NCBI GenBank assembly: GCA_001777995.1
Contig: MFFV01000055.1
Span: 1-16,996, forward strand
Reading direction: 5' to 3'
Source of the DNA: Candidatus Falkowbacteria bacterium RIFCSPLOWO2_02_FULL_45_15
Lineage (GTDB): Bacteria; Patescibacteriota; Patescibacteriia; Patescibacteriales; XYC2-FULL-47-12
Length of the DNA: 16,996 nt
Below, piece by piece: positions 1 through 5,028 of the stretch (the first letter of the stretch is position 1; each line of letters starts with the position of its first letter). Under the pieces are notes generated by a model. It ran no database searches. It had not been told where the DNA came from and saw only the letters and a program-made list of their open reading frames with translations. A program made the translations under genes and the position numbers.

Positions 1-128
1 AGTTGATTAAAAAAGCCGCCCGGCAAATCGGCGCCGACCGGCTCACGCCGATTAAAGAAATGTTAGGCAATGATTTTAATTGGGATGAAATCCGCTTAAC
101 TTTGGCTAAAACAGTTGACAAGTTTTGA
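1..128 (+). CDS. C-terminal end of an unrecognised protein (partial)
   Basis: An open frame runs from the left edge (first full codon at position 3) to a TGA stop at 126-128 and gives about 41 residues ending in the motif DEIRLTLAKTVDKF. The segment is mixed polar and hydrophobic, with no cysteine and no membrane span, and looks like a helical C-terminus. I do not recognise the family and propose no function. The reading frame is supported by the strong promoter of the next gene starting inside its last codons, a compact arrangement typical of this window. The gene starts outside the window, so length and start are unknown. Confidence 0.6.
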   Translation, partial: LIKKAARQIGADRLTPIKEMLGNDFNWDEIRLTLAKTVDKF

Positions 129-143
129 TAGCTACTATAATAT
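115..143 (+). promoter_or_regulatory. Sigma70-type promoter for the 240-599 gene
   Basis: TTGACA (115-120) is a perfect -35 box. It is followed after 17 nt by TAATAT (138-143), with an overlapping TATAAT at 136-141 (15-nt spacing). It overlaps the stop codon of the upstream gene. The transcript would have a leader of about 90 nt containing two Shine-Dalgarno-like sites: GGAGGG at 161-166, with no convincing gene after it, and GGAGG at 227-231, correctly placed for the ATG at 240. Confidence 0.7.
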
Positions 144-239
144 CTGCTATCCTTTAGTTAGGAGGGTGAAATAAAGTTCTTTGCCAAGAAACAAACTAGT
201 AAACAAATTTTATTCCAGAATCTAACGGAGGATCTGATT

Positions 240-599
240 ATGAAATGGATTTATATTCCACTGGTGGTTTTAGTTGCGTTACTAATTGTCTGGCTGGTAA
301 AAAATTGGCGGCAAACTATTTTCAGGAAAAGAGTAGCCCAAGCGCTGCAAAACTTCCAGGAGAATACGCAAGCACAAATTAAAGACTATTTCAGAAGCAA
401 AAAATGGCGTATCCCAAACAATTTTGAAACGAAGTTAGCGGCGATGGAAGAACAGGGGTTGCTTTCTTGGCGCAAAGGAAAATTTATAGTGTACCGGCTA
501 ACCGAGCCAGGAAAGGGGCTGCTGCCTAAGCCAAAAGTGGAAGTTTCGGCAGTAACGCGGACCTTTGATGCCAAAGAGTTTCAACGCAAACCAAAATAA
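240..599 (+). CDS. Small single-pass membrane protein, hypothetical
   Basis: A 119-aa protein. Residues about 4-21 form one strongly hydrophobic helix followed by K/R-rich sequence, predicting an N-terminal anchor with the rest in the cytoplasm. Residues about 45-95 are helical and then end in a strand-like stretch (LLSWRKGKFIVYRLTEPGKGLL) that resembles the wing of a winged-helix fold; this is inference from pattern, not a recognised family. The tail is basic. The ATG at 240 is preceded by a clear GGAGG at 227-231. The gene is monocistronic: its own promoter overlaps the gene upstream, and a hairpin terminator follows 22 nt after the stop. It converges on msrB, with a repeat element between the two. 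Function unknown. Confidence 0.8.
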   Translation: MKWIYIPLVVLVALLIVWLVKNWRQTIFRKRVAQALQNFQENTQAQIKDYFRSKKWRIPNNFETKLAAMEEQGLLSWRKGKFIVYRLTEPGKGLLPKPKVEVSAVTRTFDAKEFQRKPK

Positions 600-620
600 T
601 GTCTTGCTATTTAGTTAAAA

Positions 621-657
621 AAAGGGCATATGTTTGATATATGCCCCTTTTATTTTT
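621..657 (+). terminator. Rho-independent terminator after the 240-599 gene
   Basis: GGGCATAT (624-631) pairs with ATATGCCC (639-646) around a 7-nt loop. An A-rich 5' flank and the T-rich tract CTTTTATTTTT follow the stem. It lies 22 nt beyond the stop codon. Confidence 0.8.
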
Positions 658-679
658 CTATACAACTGATTTAAAATTT

Positions 680-818
680 ATCCATACACCTTCCAGAATA
701 CCCACACACCAAATTTTGGTGTGGGGGATGAATGGAAAGTGTGGATCTTCCCGCAGGGTTTACCCCTACACCAAAATTGGTGTTGGGGTTTAATGCCCGG
801 CGGTGAAGGTGTTTGGAT
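680..818 (-). repeat. Inverted-repeat element, copy 1 (tandem dimer, 139 bp)
   Basis: Outer ends ATCCATACACCTTC (680-693) and GAAGGTGTTTGGAT (805-818) form imperfect terminal inverted repeats. They match the ends of the 75-bp copies at 9771 and 11453, in opposite orientation. Unlike those copies, this one holds two internal hairpins: about 702-725, centred on CACCAAATTTTGGTG, and about 763-788, centred on CACCAAAATTGGTG. The sequence between them (about 735-755) resembles a degenerate pair of element ends sharing GTGGATC. The simplest reading is two elements fused head to tail. The right end touches the msrB stop codon (819-821). No protein is encoded. Confidence 0.85.
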
Positions 819-1223
819 TTATTTTCTTTTGTCTAAAGCCAGACATACCGAATTGATGCAATATCTTTTGCCCTGCCTGCCGGCAGGCAGGCGCTTGTCT
901 TTGAGCCCGTCGTCAAAAACATGCCCCAAGTGAGCCCCGCAATTTTTACATTTAACCTCGGTGCGGCTCGTGTCATGGCTTTGGTCTTCCCGCAGTTCAA
1001 TATTTTCTAAATTCGCCGGCTCGCTAAAACTGGGCCAGCCCGTTCCCGAATCAAACTTTGCGTCGGAGGAAAAAAGCTCCGCGCCGCAGACGGCGCATTT
1101 ATACATCCCTTGCTCGTGGTTATTCCAGTACTTGCCTGAAAACGGCGCTTCCGTGCCGCCGGTGCGCGCCACCCGGCGCAATTCGGGCGAAAGCTCGCCG
1201 TCTTTTTTAATTGGCGACTTCAT
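819..1223 (-). CDS. msrB: Peptide-methionine (R)-S-oxide reductase MsrB, with an in-frame repeat insertion
   Basis: A 134-aa cytoplasmic enzyme that reduces methionine-R-sulfoxide in proteins, normally recycled by thioredoxin. It is the usual length for a stand-alone MsrB. The zinc-binding pairs are visible as CAVC (C43, C46) and CKNC (C92, C95). The family motifs TEAPFSGKY, SGTGWPSF, GAHLGHVFDDG and the catalytic RYCINS (C122) are all present, so the enzyme should be intact. The oddity is residues 111-118 (RLPAGRQG). In relatives, the stretch before RYCINS is a short loop; here a 20-bp palindromic repeat (872-891) has added about eight residues next to the active-site strand without breaking the frame. 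The ATG at 1223 lies 22 nt after the beta-helix gene's stop, so the two may be co-transcribed. No Shine-Dalgarno site is visible. Confidence 0.95.
   Translation of the reverse strand: MKSPIKKDGELSPELRRVARTGGTEAPFSGKYWNNHEQGMYKCAVCGAELFSSDAKFDSGTGWPSFSEPANLENIELREDQSHDTSRTEVKCKNCGAHLGHVFDDGLKDKRLPAGRQGKRYCINSVCLALDKRK
872..891. repeat. 20-bp perfect palindrome inside msrB
   Basis: CCTGCCTGCCGGCAGGCAGG is a perfect palindrome lying in frame in msrB and encoding most of RLPAGRQG. I recall the same DNA word and its LPAGRQG translation as a widespread repeat in Parcubacteria-type genomes; that is memory and not checked here. Confidence 0.85.
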
Positions 1224-1245
1224 ATTTTATTGTTTTAAGGGAAAA

Positions 1246-2847
1246 TTAAAGAGGACAGCCGGCTGGTTGGTTAAGATGGCGAACTTCTCCCTGGCGCATA
1301 TTGATGAAATTGTTGCCAGTCAGGGTTTCGTTACAGGTTTTGTTTAAGACAATTCCCCAATCCATTAGGCCGGGGCCGCCAACGCTGTTTAGGACGATGT
1401 TGCCGTTGATGAGAGAATTATCGCCGGAGAGGAAGATGAGGCCGGCTTGGCCGGCAACGCCGCGAGTGTTGGAGTCGGTGATACTGTTGTTGGAGGCGAC
1501 GGCGCGGGCGCCGGTGATTTGAAGGCCACTGGTGCCGGTTTTGATAATGTTGTTTTGAAGCACCTGAATATCACTGCCATTGACCTGAATGGCAAAACCG
1601 AAAGGAGAGGTGATGGCGTTTTGCCTGATAATGGTTCCGGGAGCGTTTAGACCCGCGACTTCAGGAATATAGACGCCGAGAGCAAATCCTTTAATGGAGT
1701 TAAGGTCAATAACCACATTACTAAACCCGTTGCCATTTGAAGAAGCGGAATTTAATCTGATACCGCTGCCGCCAGTACCGGAACTGGAAAGAGCGTTTTG
1801 GTGGATAGTTAATCCGTCAAAGCCGTCTGGCGACCAGATACCGGCGTAAGAAGAATTATTAACAATATTGTCGGAGACGGAAAGGTTGTGGCTGCGGGCG
1901 CCGTTTGGAACATTGCCGATGGCGCCGGAGATAACAATGCCGGCGACACCGCCGATAACGGTATTACCGGAAATAATAGAGTTTTCCGAAGTGCCTAAAT
2001 TTATACCGGAGACGGAACCGCTGACGCCGCGAGAGGTAATATAGTTGCCGGTGAGGCGGGCGCCCGACTGGTTGTTGACTTTAATGCCGTTACTGGCGGC
2101 ATCGGCAATAACAGAATTGTCGGCAATAATTATGCCGGGGTTAGAGTTGTAAGGACCGGAGCCTTTGGGTAAAACCTCAATGCCAATGGCGTTAGGGTAG
2201 GTGGCTCCGGTCATATCAACGCGGTTATTCAAAATTTTAATACCGTGCAGTCCCCCGAAATAAGGCGGGGAATTCCGTTTATCGCCGGCGGCGATGGCGT
2301 ACTGGCCGCAACGGCGAATGTACATATTTTGAACCGTAACAAAACTGGCACCGTCGGTAAGCATAACGCCCGCGCGCGCGGCGATGGTCGGGTCCTGGCA
2401 GTCAATTTGCAGGTCATGAATGAAAACGTTATTTTGGCCTTTTACCCAGATGGGATGATTAACGGGAGCTAAGACGTCGGCGTCAGGAAGAAGGACGGCG
2501 GCGTCGCCGGCGCCGAAAACAGTGGAGTCGGACGGCGGGAAAAGGTTTTGGCCGAGGCGGTATCGTCCGTTGGGAAAGTAGACGCTGTCGCCGGCGGAGA
2601 TGGAGGAGAGAAGGGCATTGACGGCAGGAGCGTCGTCGGTTGTGCCGTCGCCCTTGGCGCCGAAGTCCAAAACATTAAAAACGGAAGGGGCCTGCTCGCT
2701 CAATATTCCTTCCACTAACGCTTGTTTGGTTGAAGGAATACTGAACGCGATCAAGTCCCAAAGAAAAAAAGCCAGTAAAAATAAAATTAGGCAAATAATA
2801 AGGGGTGAGATAAACTTCTGAAGATTAAGATTTTTTTTTATATCCAT
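1246..2847 (-). CDS. Membrane-anchored right-handed parallel beta-helix protein (pectate-lyase-3-like)
   Basis: A 533-aa protein. Residues about 13-35 form one hydrophobic N-terminal helix with no cleavage site that I can see, so the protein is probably anchored with its bulk outside the membrane. Residues 57-120 (FNVLDFGAKGDGTTDDAPAV, then VYFPNGRYRL) are the typical entry to the Pectate_lyase_3/GH28-like superhelix. From about 140 to 515, short strands repeat every 20-25 residues with N-rich turns (GNYITS, SGNTVIGG, VSDNIVNN, NGNIVLNS), as in a long parallel beta-helix. I cannot identify catalytic acids for a particular lyase or hydrolase, so substrate binding, polysaccharide cleavage or a structural surface role all remain possible. 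A good promoter lies about 70-95 nt upstream. No Shine-Dalgarno site is seen at the ATG. msrB follows after 22 nt. Confidence 0.85.
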   Translation of the reverse strand: MDIKKNLNLQKFISPLIICLILFLLAFFLWDLIAFSIPSTKQALVEGILSEQAPSVFNVLDFGAKGDGTTDDAPAVNALLSSISAGDSVYFPNGRYRLGQNLFPPSDSTVFGAGDAAVLLPDADVLAPVNHPIWVKGQNNVFIHDLQIDCQDPTIAARAGVMLTDGASFVTVQNMYIRRCGQYAIAAGDKRNSPPYFGGLHGIKILNNRVDMTGATYPNAIGIEVLPKGSGPYNSNPGIIIADNSVIADAASNGIKVNNQSGARLTGNYITSRGVSGSVSGINLGTSENSIISGNTVIGGVAGIVISGAIGNVPNGARSHNLSVSDNIVNNSSYAGIWSPDGFDGLTIHQNALSSSGTGGSGIRLNSASSNGNGFSNVVIDLNSIKGFALGVYIPEVAGLNAPGTIIRQNAITSPFGFAIQVNGSDIQVLQNNIIKTGTSGLQITGARAVASNNSITDSNTRGVAGQAGLIFLSGDNSLINGNIVLNSVGGPGLMDWGIVLNKTCNETLTGNNFINMRQGEVRHLNQPAGCPL

Positions 2848-2910
2848 AATTTATTTAATTTTAATGAAATTAAAAACGACAACTAAGATTTGCTTATAAG
2901 ACTTGCCTAT

Positions 2911-2939
2911 AGTATAGTAAAAAAAATAATTTAAATCAA
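2911..2939 (-). promoter_or_regulatory. Promoter for the beta-helix gene
   Basis: On the minus strand TTGATT (2939-2934) is followed after 17 nt by TATACT (2916-2911). The predicted start near 2904 gives a leader of about 57 nt before the ATG at 2847. It lies just past the 3' end of tRNA-Gly. Confidence 0.65.
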
Positions 2940-2952
2940 CGGTATGAAAATT

Positions 2953-3026
2953 TGGAGCGGGTAAGGGGAGTCGAACCCCTCTCAACAGGTTGGAAACCTG
3001 TGGTAATACCGATATACGATACCCGC
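2953..3026 (-). tRNA. tRNA-Gly, anticodon UCC
   Basis: A 74-nt gene including an encoded CCA end. The acceptor arms GCGGGTA and TACCCGC pair fully. The anticodon arm is ACAGG / loop TTTCCAA / CCTGT, which places TCC at 34-36. The T arm GAGGGGTTCGACTCCCC is canonical. The opening GCGGGTATCGTATA is characteristic of bacterial tRNA-Gly. It reads GGA (and GGG by wobble) codons. It is in the same direction as pcm upstream, with 58 nt between them. Confidence 0.95.
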
Positions 3027-3084
3027 TTTTTATTTTAACGCTAACGCAAACTTAGCATAAATAAACTCTGCTGTAAACATAAAT

Positions 3085-3693
3085 TTATACGAGCGGCACG
3101 AAGACAAACCCGGGGAATTCTTGCTGCCTAAATTTGCCCGCCGCCGCCTTATCAATCTGCCAAATAGAATTTTGGATGGGGATGACTAAGCGCCCGCCTG
3201 ATTTAAGTTGAGATAACAACTCGTCCGGCAGCTCTTCCGCCGCCGCCGAAACTAAAATTTTATTAAAGGGGGCAAGCGGCGGACAACCCAATTCTCCGGT
3301 TACTAATTTTATCTCCGCCCAATTCAATTCATAGTTAGCTAAATTTTTCCGGCCCAATTCCGCCAGTTCCGGCACGATTTCCACGCCGCATACCTTGCCC
3401 GCCGGCCCAACGATTTGCGCTAATAACGCCGTTGTCCAGCCGGAGCCGGAGCCAACGTCTAAAATTTTTTCCCCGGCTTGCGGCTGCAGCTTTTCCAACA
3501 TAAAGGCAACCGTAGTCGGCTGGGATATTGTCTGCCCGTATCCAAGCGGCAGGGGGTAGTCGCCGTAAGCTTCGTTTAAATATTTCCGGGGCACAAAATC
3601 CGCGCGGTCAATTGTTCTAAACGCATCAACAATGCGCGAAGTCTTTAAAACTCCGGCATCTGTTAAATGATTAGTTAACTCATTTTGACTCAT
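3085..3693 (-). CDS. pcm: Protein-L-isoaspartate O-methyltransferase
   Basis: A 202-aa cytoplasmic SAM-dependent enzyme that methylates L-isoaspartyl residues formed by ageing of Asp and Asn, starting their repair. It is close to the usual 200-210 aa. Family landmarks are RADFVPRKY (30-38), the substrate-loop motif GYGQTISQPT (51-60), SAM motif I ILDVGSGSGWTTALLA (77-92), the acidic residue after motif I in VCGVEIVPEL, and the closing GGRLVIPI (167-173). All expected motifs are intact. It is preceded on the same strand by dus at 93 nt and followed by tRNA-Gly. The ATG at 3693 has only a weak GGA upstream. Protein repair fits with msrB nearby, although no shared transcript is shown. Confidence 0.95.
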   Translation of the reverse strand: MSQNELTNHLTDAGVLKTSRIVDAFRTIDRADFVPRKYLNEAYGDYPLPLGYGQTISQPTTVAFMLEKLQPQAGEKILDVGSGSGWTTALLAQIVGPAGKVCGVEIVPELAELGRKNLANYELNWAEIKLVTGELGCPPLAPFNKILVSAAAEELPDELLSQLKSGGRLVIPIQNSIWQIDKAAAGKFRQQEFPGFVFVPLV

Positions 3694-3786
3694 ATTTGGT
3701 TATCCAAATGGAAATTAGAAGTTTGCTTTTGAGTTTTCTATTTTCCGCTTGCTATTTTCTATTACTAATTTCCAATTTCTAAACAA
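3694..3786. repeat. AT-rich degenerate repeat tract between dus and pcm
   Basis: The spacer is built from variants of TTTCTATT, CTAATTTCC and AATTTCTAAA, with an inverted pair GGAAATTAG / CTAATTTCC (about 3710-3718 and 3764-3772). The dus stop codon (TAG, 3787-3789) lies at its edge. The same word (ATTAGAAATT) recurs inside mnmA near 12970-13000. No gene or clear promoter is seen. Confidence 0.5.
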
Positions 3787-4788
3787 CTAATCTCTAAAGC
3801 TCTCTACTATCTCCCCCACTTCTTTTGCCGTCTTCGCGCCCATTAACTTAATTCTAAGCTCCTTCGCGCCATCAAAGCCGAACGCATACGCCTTAAAATG
3901 TTTCTTCATGATGTTAAAATTTTTGTGCCCCGCAAATAATTTTTCAAACAGCTTGGTATGCTCTGCCATTACTTCCAACTTTTTCTTTGCATTCATCCCT
4001 CCCCCCTTACTAAGGGGGGAGGGTCGAAACCACCACGGCTTGCCAAAAACGCTGCGGCCGACCATAATGCCGTCTAAATTATATTGTTTTGCTTTTTGGT
4101 AAGCGTCAACTAAATCAGCCACATCGCCGTTGCCGATTATTAACGCGCCAACTTTACTCTCTTTGACAATCTCGGCCGCCCGACCAATTATATCCCAGCG
4201 CGCTGATACTTTTGACATTTCTTTGCGCGTCCGCCCGTGCACTATGATTGCTGCCGGCTTTGCCGCAAGCAATGCCGGCATCCAAGTTTCTGTCTCATTT
4301 TTATTATAGCCGATGCGAGTTTTAACGGAAACCGGCAATCCGGCTGCTCCTGCTTTCGTAGCTAAAATAATTTCCTGCGCCAATTTAGGATTTTTTATCA
4401 ACGCCGCGCCGGCGCCTTGTTTTTCCACTTTCCTGTCCGGGCAGCCCATATTAATGTCAATGCCGTCAAAACCAAGTTCGGCTAACAGACGGGCGCTCGT
4501 ATAAAAATTTTTCGGTTTAGCCCCAAAAATTTGCGCCACAATCGGATGTTCGGCGGAAGAATACTTTAAATCAATTAGTAAATTATTTTTTCCCGCCGAG
4601 CAAAGTCCGTCCGCCGAAACAAATTCGGTCCAAAAAACGTCCGGCCGGCCGTATTTAACAAACATCCGCCGGAAAGCCGCGTCCGTTACGTCCGCCATCG
4701 GCGCGAGGCACATTATCGGTTTCTTTTGCCGCCGGCTCCGCTTTAACGATTTTATCCAAAAACCCAAGTTTTTATTGTCTCTTTTCAT
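3787..4788 (-). CDS. dus: tRNA-dihydrouridine synthase, with an in-frame palindrome insertion
   Basis: A 333-aa FMN-dependent enzyme that reduces specific uridines to dihydrouridine in tRNA D-loops, using NADPH. It has a TIM barrel followed by a helical C-terminal domain. Motifs seen are APMADVTDAAFR (29-40), FVSADGL, QIFGA (86-90), DINMGCPDRKV with catalytic C116 (111-121), SVKTRIG (154-160), HGRTRKE (184-190), and the FMN-phosphate site IIGNGDV / GIMVGRSVFGKPWWF. It looks DusB-like, but the subfamily is not certain. The oddity is residues 256-264 (PSPLSKGGG). A perfect 27-bp palindrome (3997-4023) supplies nine codons exactly at the junction between barrel and helical domain, where relatives have a few residues. 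This position should tolerate extra loop, so activity is probably kept. The start at 4788 follows a low-scoring promoter and a mobile-type repeat upstream. Confidence 0.93.
   Translation of the reverse strand: MKRDNKNLGFWIKSLKRSRRQKKPIMCLAPMADVTDAAFRRMFVKYGRPDVFWTEFVSADGLCSAGKNNLLIDLKYSSAEHPIVAQIFGAKPKNFYTSARLLAELGFDGIDINMGCPDRKVEKQGAGAALIKNPKLAQEIILATKAGAAGLPVSVKTRIGYNKNETETWMPALLAAKPAAIIVHGRTRKEMSKVSARWDIIGRAAEIVKESKVGALIIGNGDVADLVDAYQKAKQYNLDGIMVGRSVFGKPWWFRPSPLSKGGGMNAKKKLEVMAEHTKLFEKLFAGHKNFNIMKKHFKAYAFGFDGAKELRIKLMGAKTAKEVGEIVESFRD
3997..4023. repeat. 27-bp perfect palindrome inside dus
   Basis: The 13-bp arms CCCTCCCCCCTTA (3997-4009) and TAAGGGGGGAGGG (4011-4023) flank a single central base. 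On the coding strand it reads P-S-P-L-S-K-G-G-G, all nine codons in frame. Confidence 0.9.
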
Positions 4789-4824
4789 AAATTTAAATTA
4801 GGATGCAACTCTCGTCTTTCTCTT

Positions 4825-4907
4825 GTCATTCCCGCGAAAGCGGGAATCTCCAGTTTGTTTTAAATTTATTCCCTTATATCTTAGATTCCCGCTTTCGCGG
4901 GAATGAC
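4825..4907. repeat. 83-bp element with perfect 25-bp inverted arms
   Basis: The arms at 4825-4849 and 4883-4907 are exact reverse complements over 25 bp. Each contains its own hairpin, ATTCCCGCGAAAGCGGGAAT (4828-4847) and its complement. A 33-bp AT-rich core lies between them. The form ATTCCC-N8-GGGAAT matches the neisserial dRS3 repeat as I remember it, and a pair of such repeats around a core resembles a NIME. The 60-aa minus-strand frame across it (SRESGN...SRFRGND) is the translation of the repeat and not a gene. It sits 36 nt upstream of the dus start. Confidence 0.85.
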
Positions 4908-4933
4908 AGACATAACATTTTATAACTTTCATT

Positions 4934-4962
4934 ACTCTAACATAAAAATTACCGCTCTTCAA
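4934..4962 (-). promoter_or_regulatory. Possible promoter for dus
   Basis: On the minus strand TTGAAG (4962-4957), 17 nt, TAGAGT (4939-4934). Both boxes are imperfect. If used, the 83-bp inverted-repeat element would lie in the dus leader. Confidence 0.3.
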
Positions 4963-4975
4963 CCTTACTATAATT

Positions 4976-5010
4976 AACAAAACCTTCTCGATTGAGAAGG
5001 TTTTGTTTTA
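4976..5010 (-). terminator. Strong bidirectional hairpin terminator after the 746-aa gene
   Basis: AACAAAACCTTCTC (4976-4989) pairs perfectly with GAGAAGGTTTTGTT (4994-5007) around a GATT loop, a 14-bp stem. It begins 20 nt after the stop of the 5029-7269 gene. On the minus strand it ends in GGTTTTGTTAATT. Confidence 0.85.
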
Positions 5011-5028
5011 TATTCATTTGTCGCTATC

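Noticed and set aside
161..225. Small gene after the GGAGGG site at 161-166
   Set aside because: The GTG inside the site gives only two codons, and the next possible start (TTG at 181) is 15 bases from GGAGG and opens only 15 codons.
680..693. Element ends containing TTATCCATA as a DnaA box
   Set aside because: One mismatch from the consensus, and present only as part of the terminal inverted repeat; no evidence of binding.
4798..4980. 60-aa minus-strand reading frame with SRESGN and SRFRGND
   Set aside because: It is the translation of the 83-bp inverted-repeat element and its flanks; no start signals.
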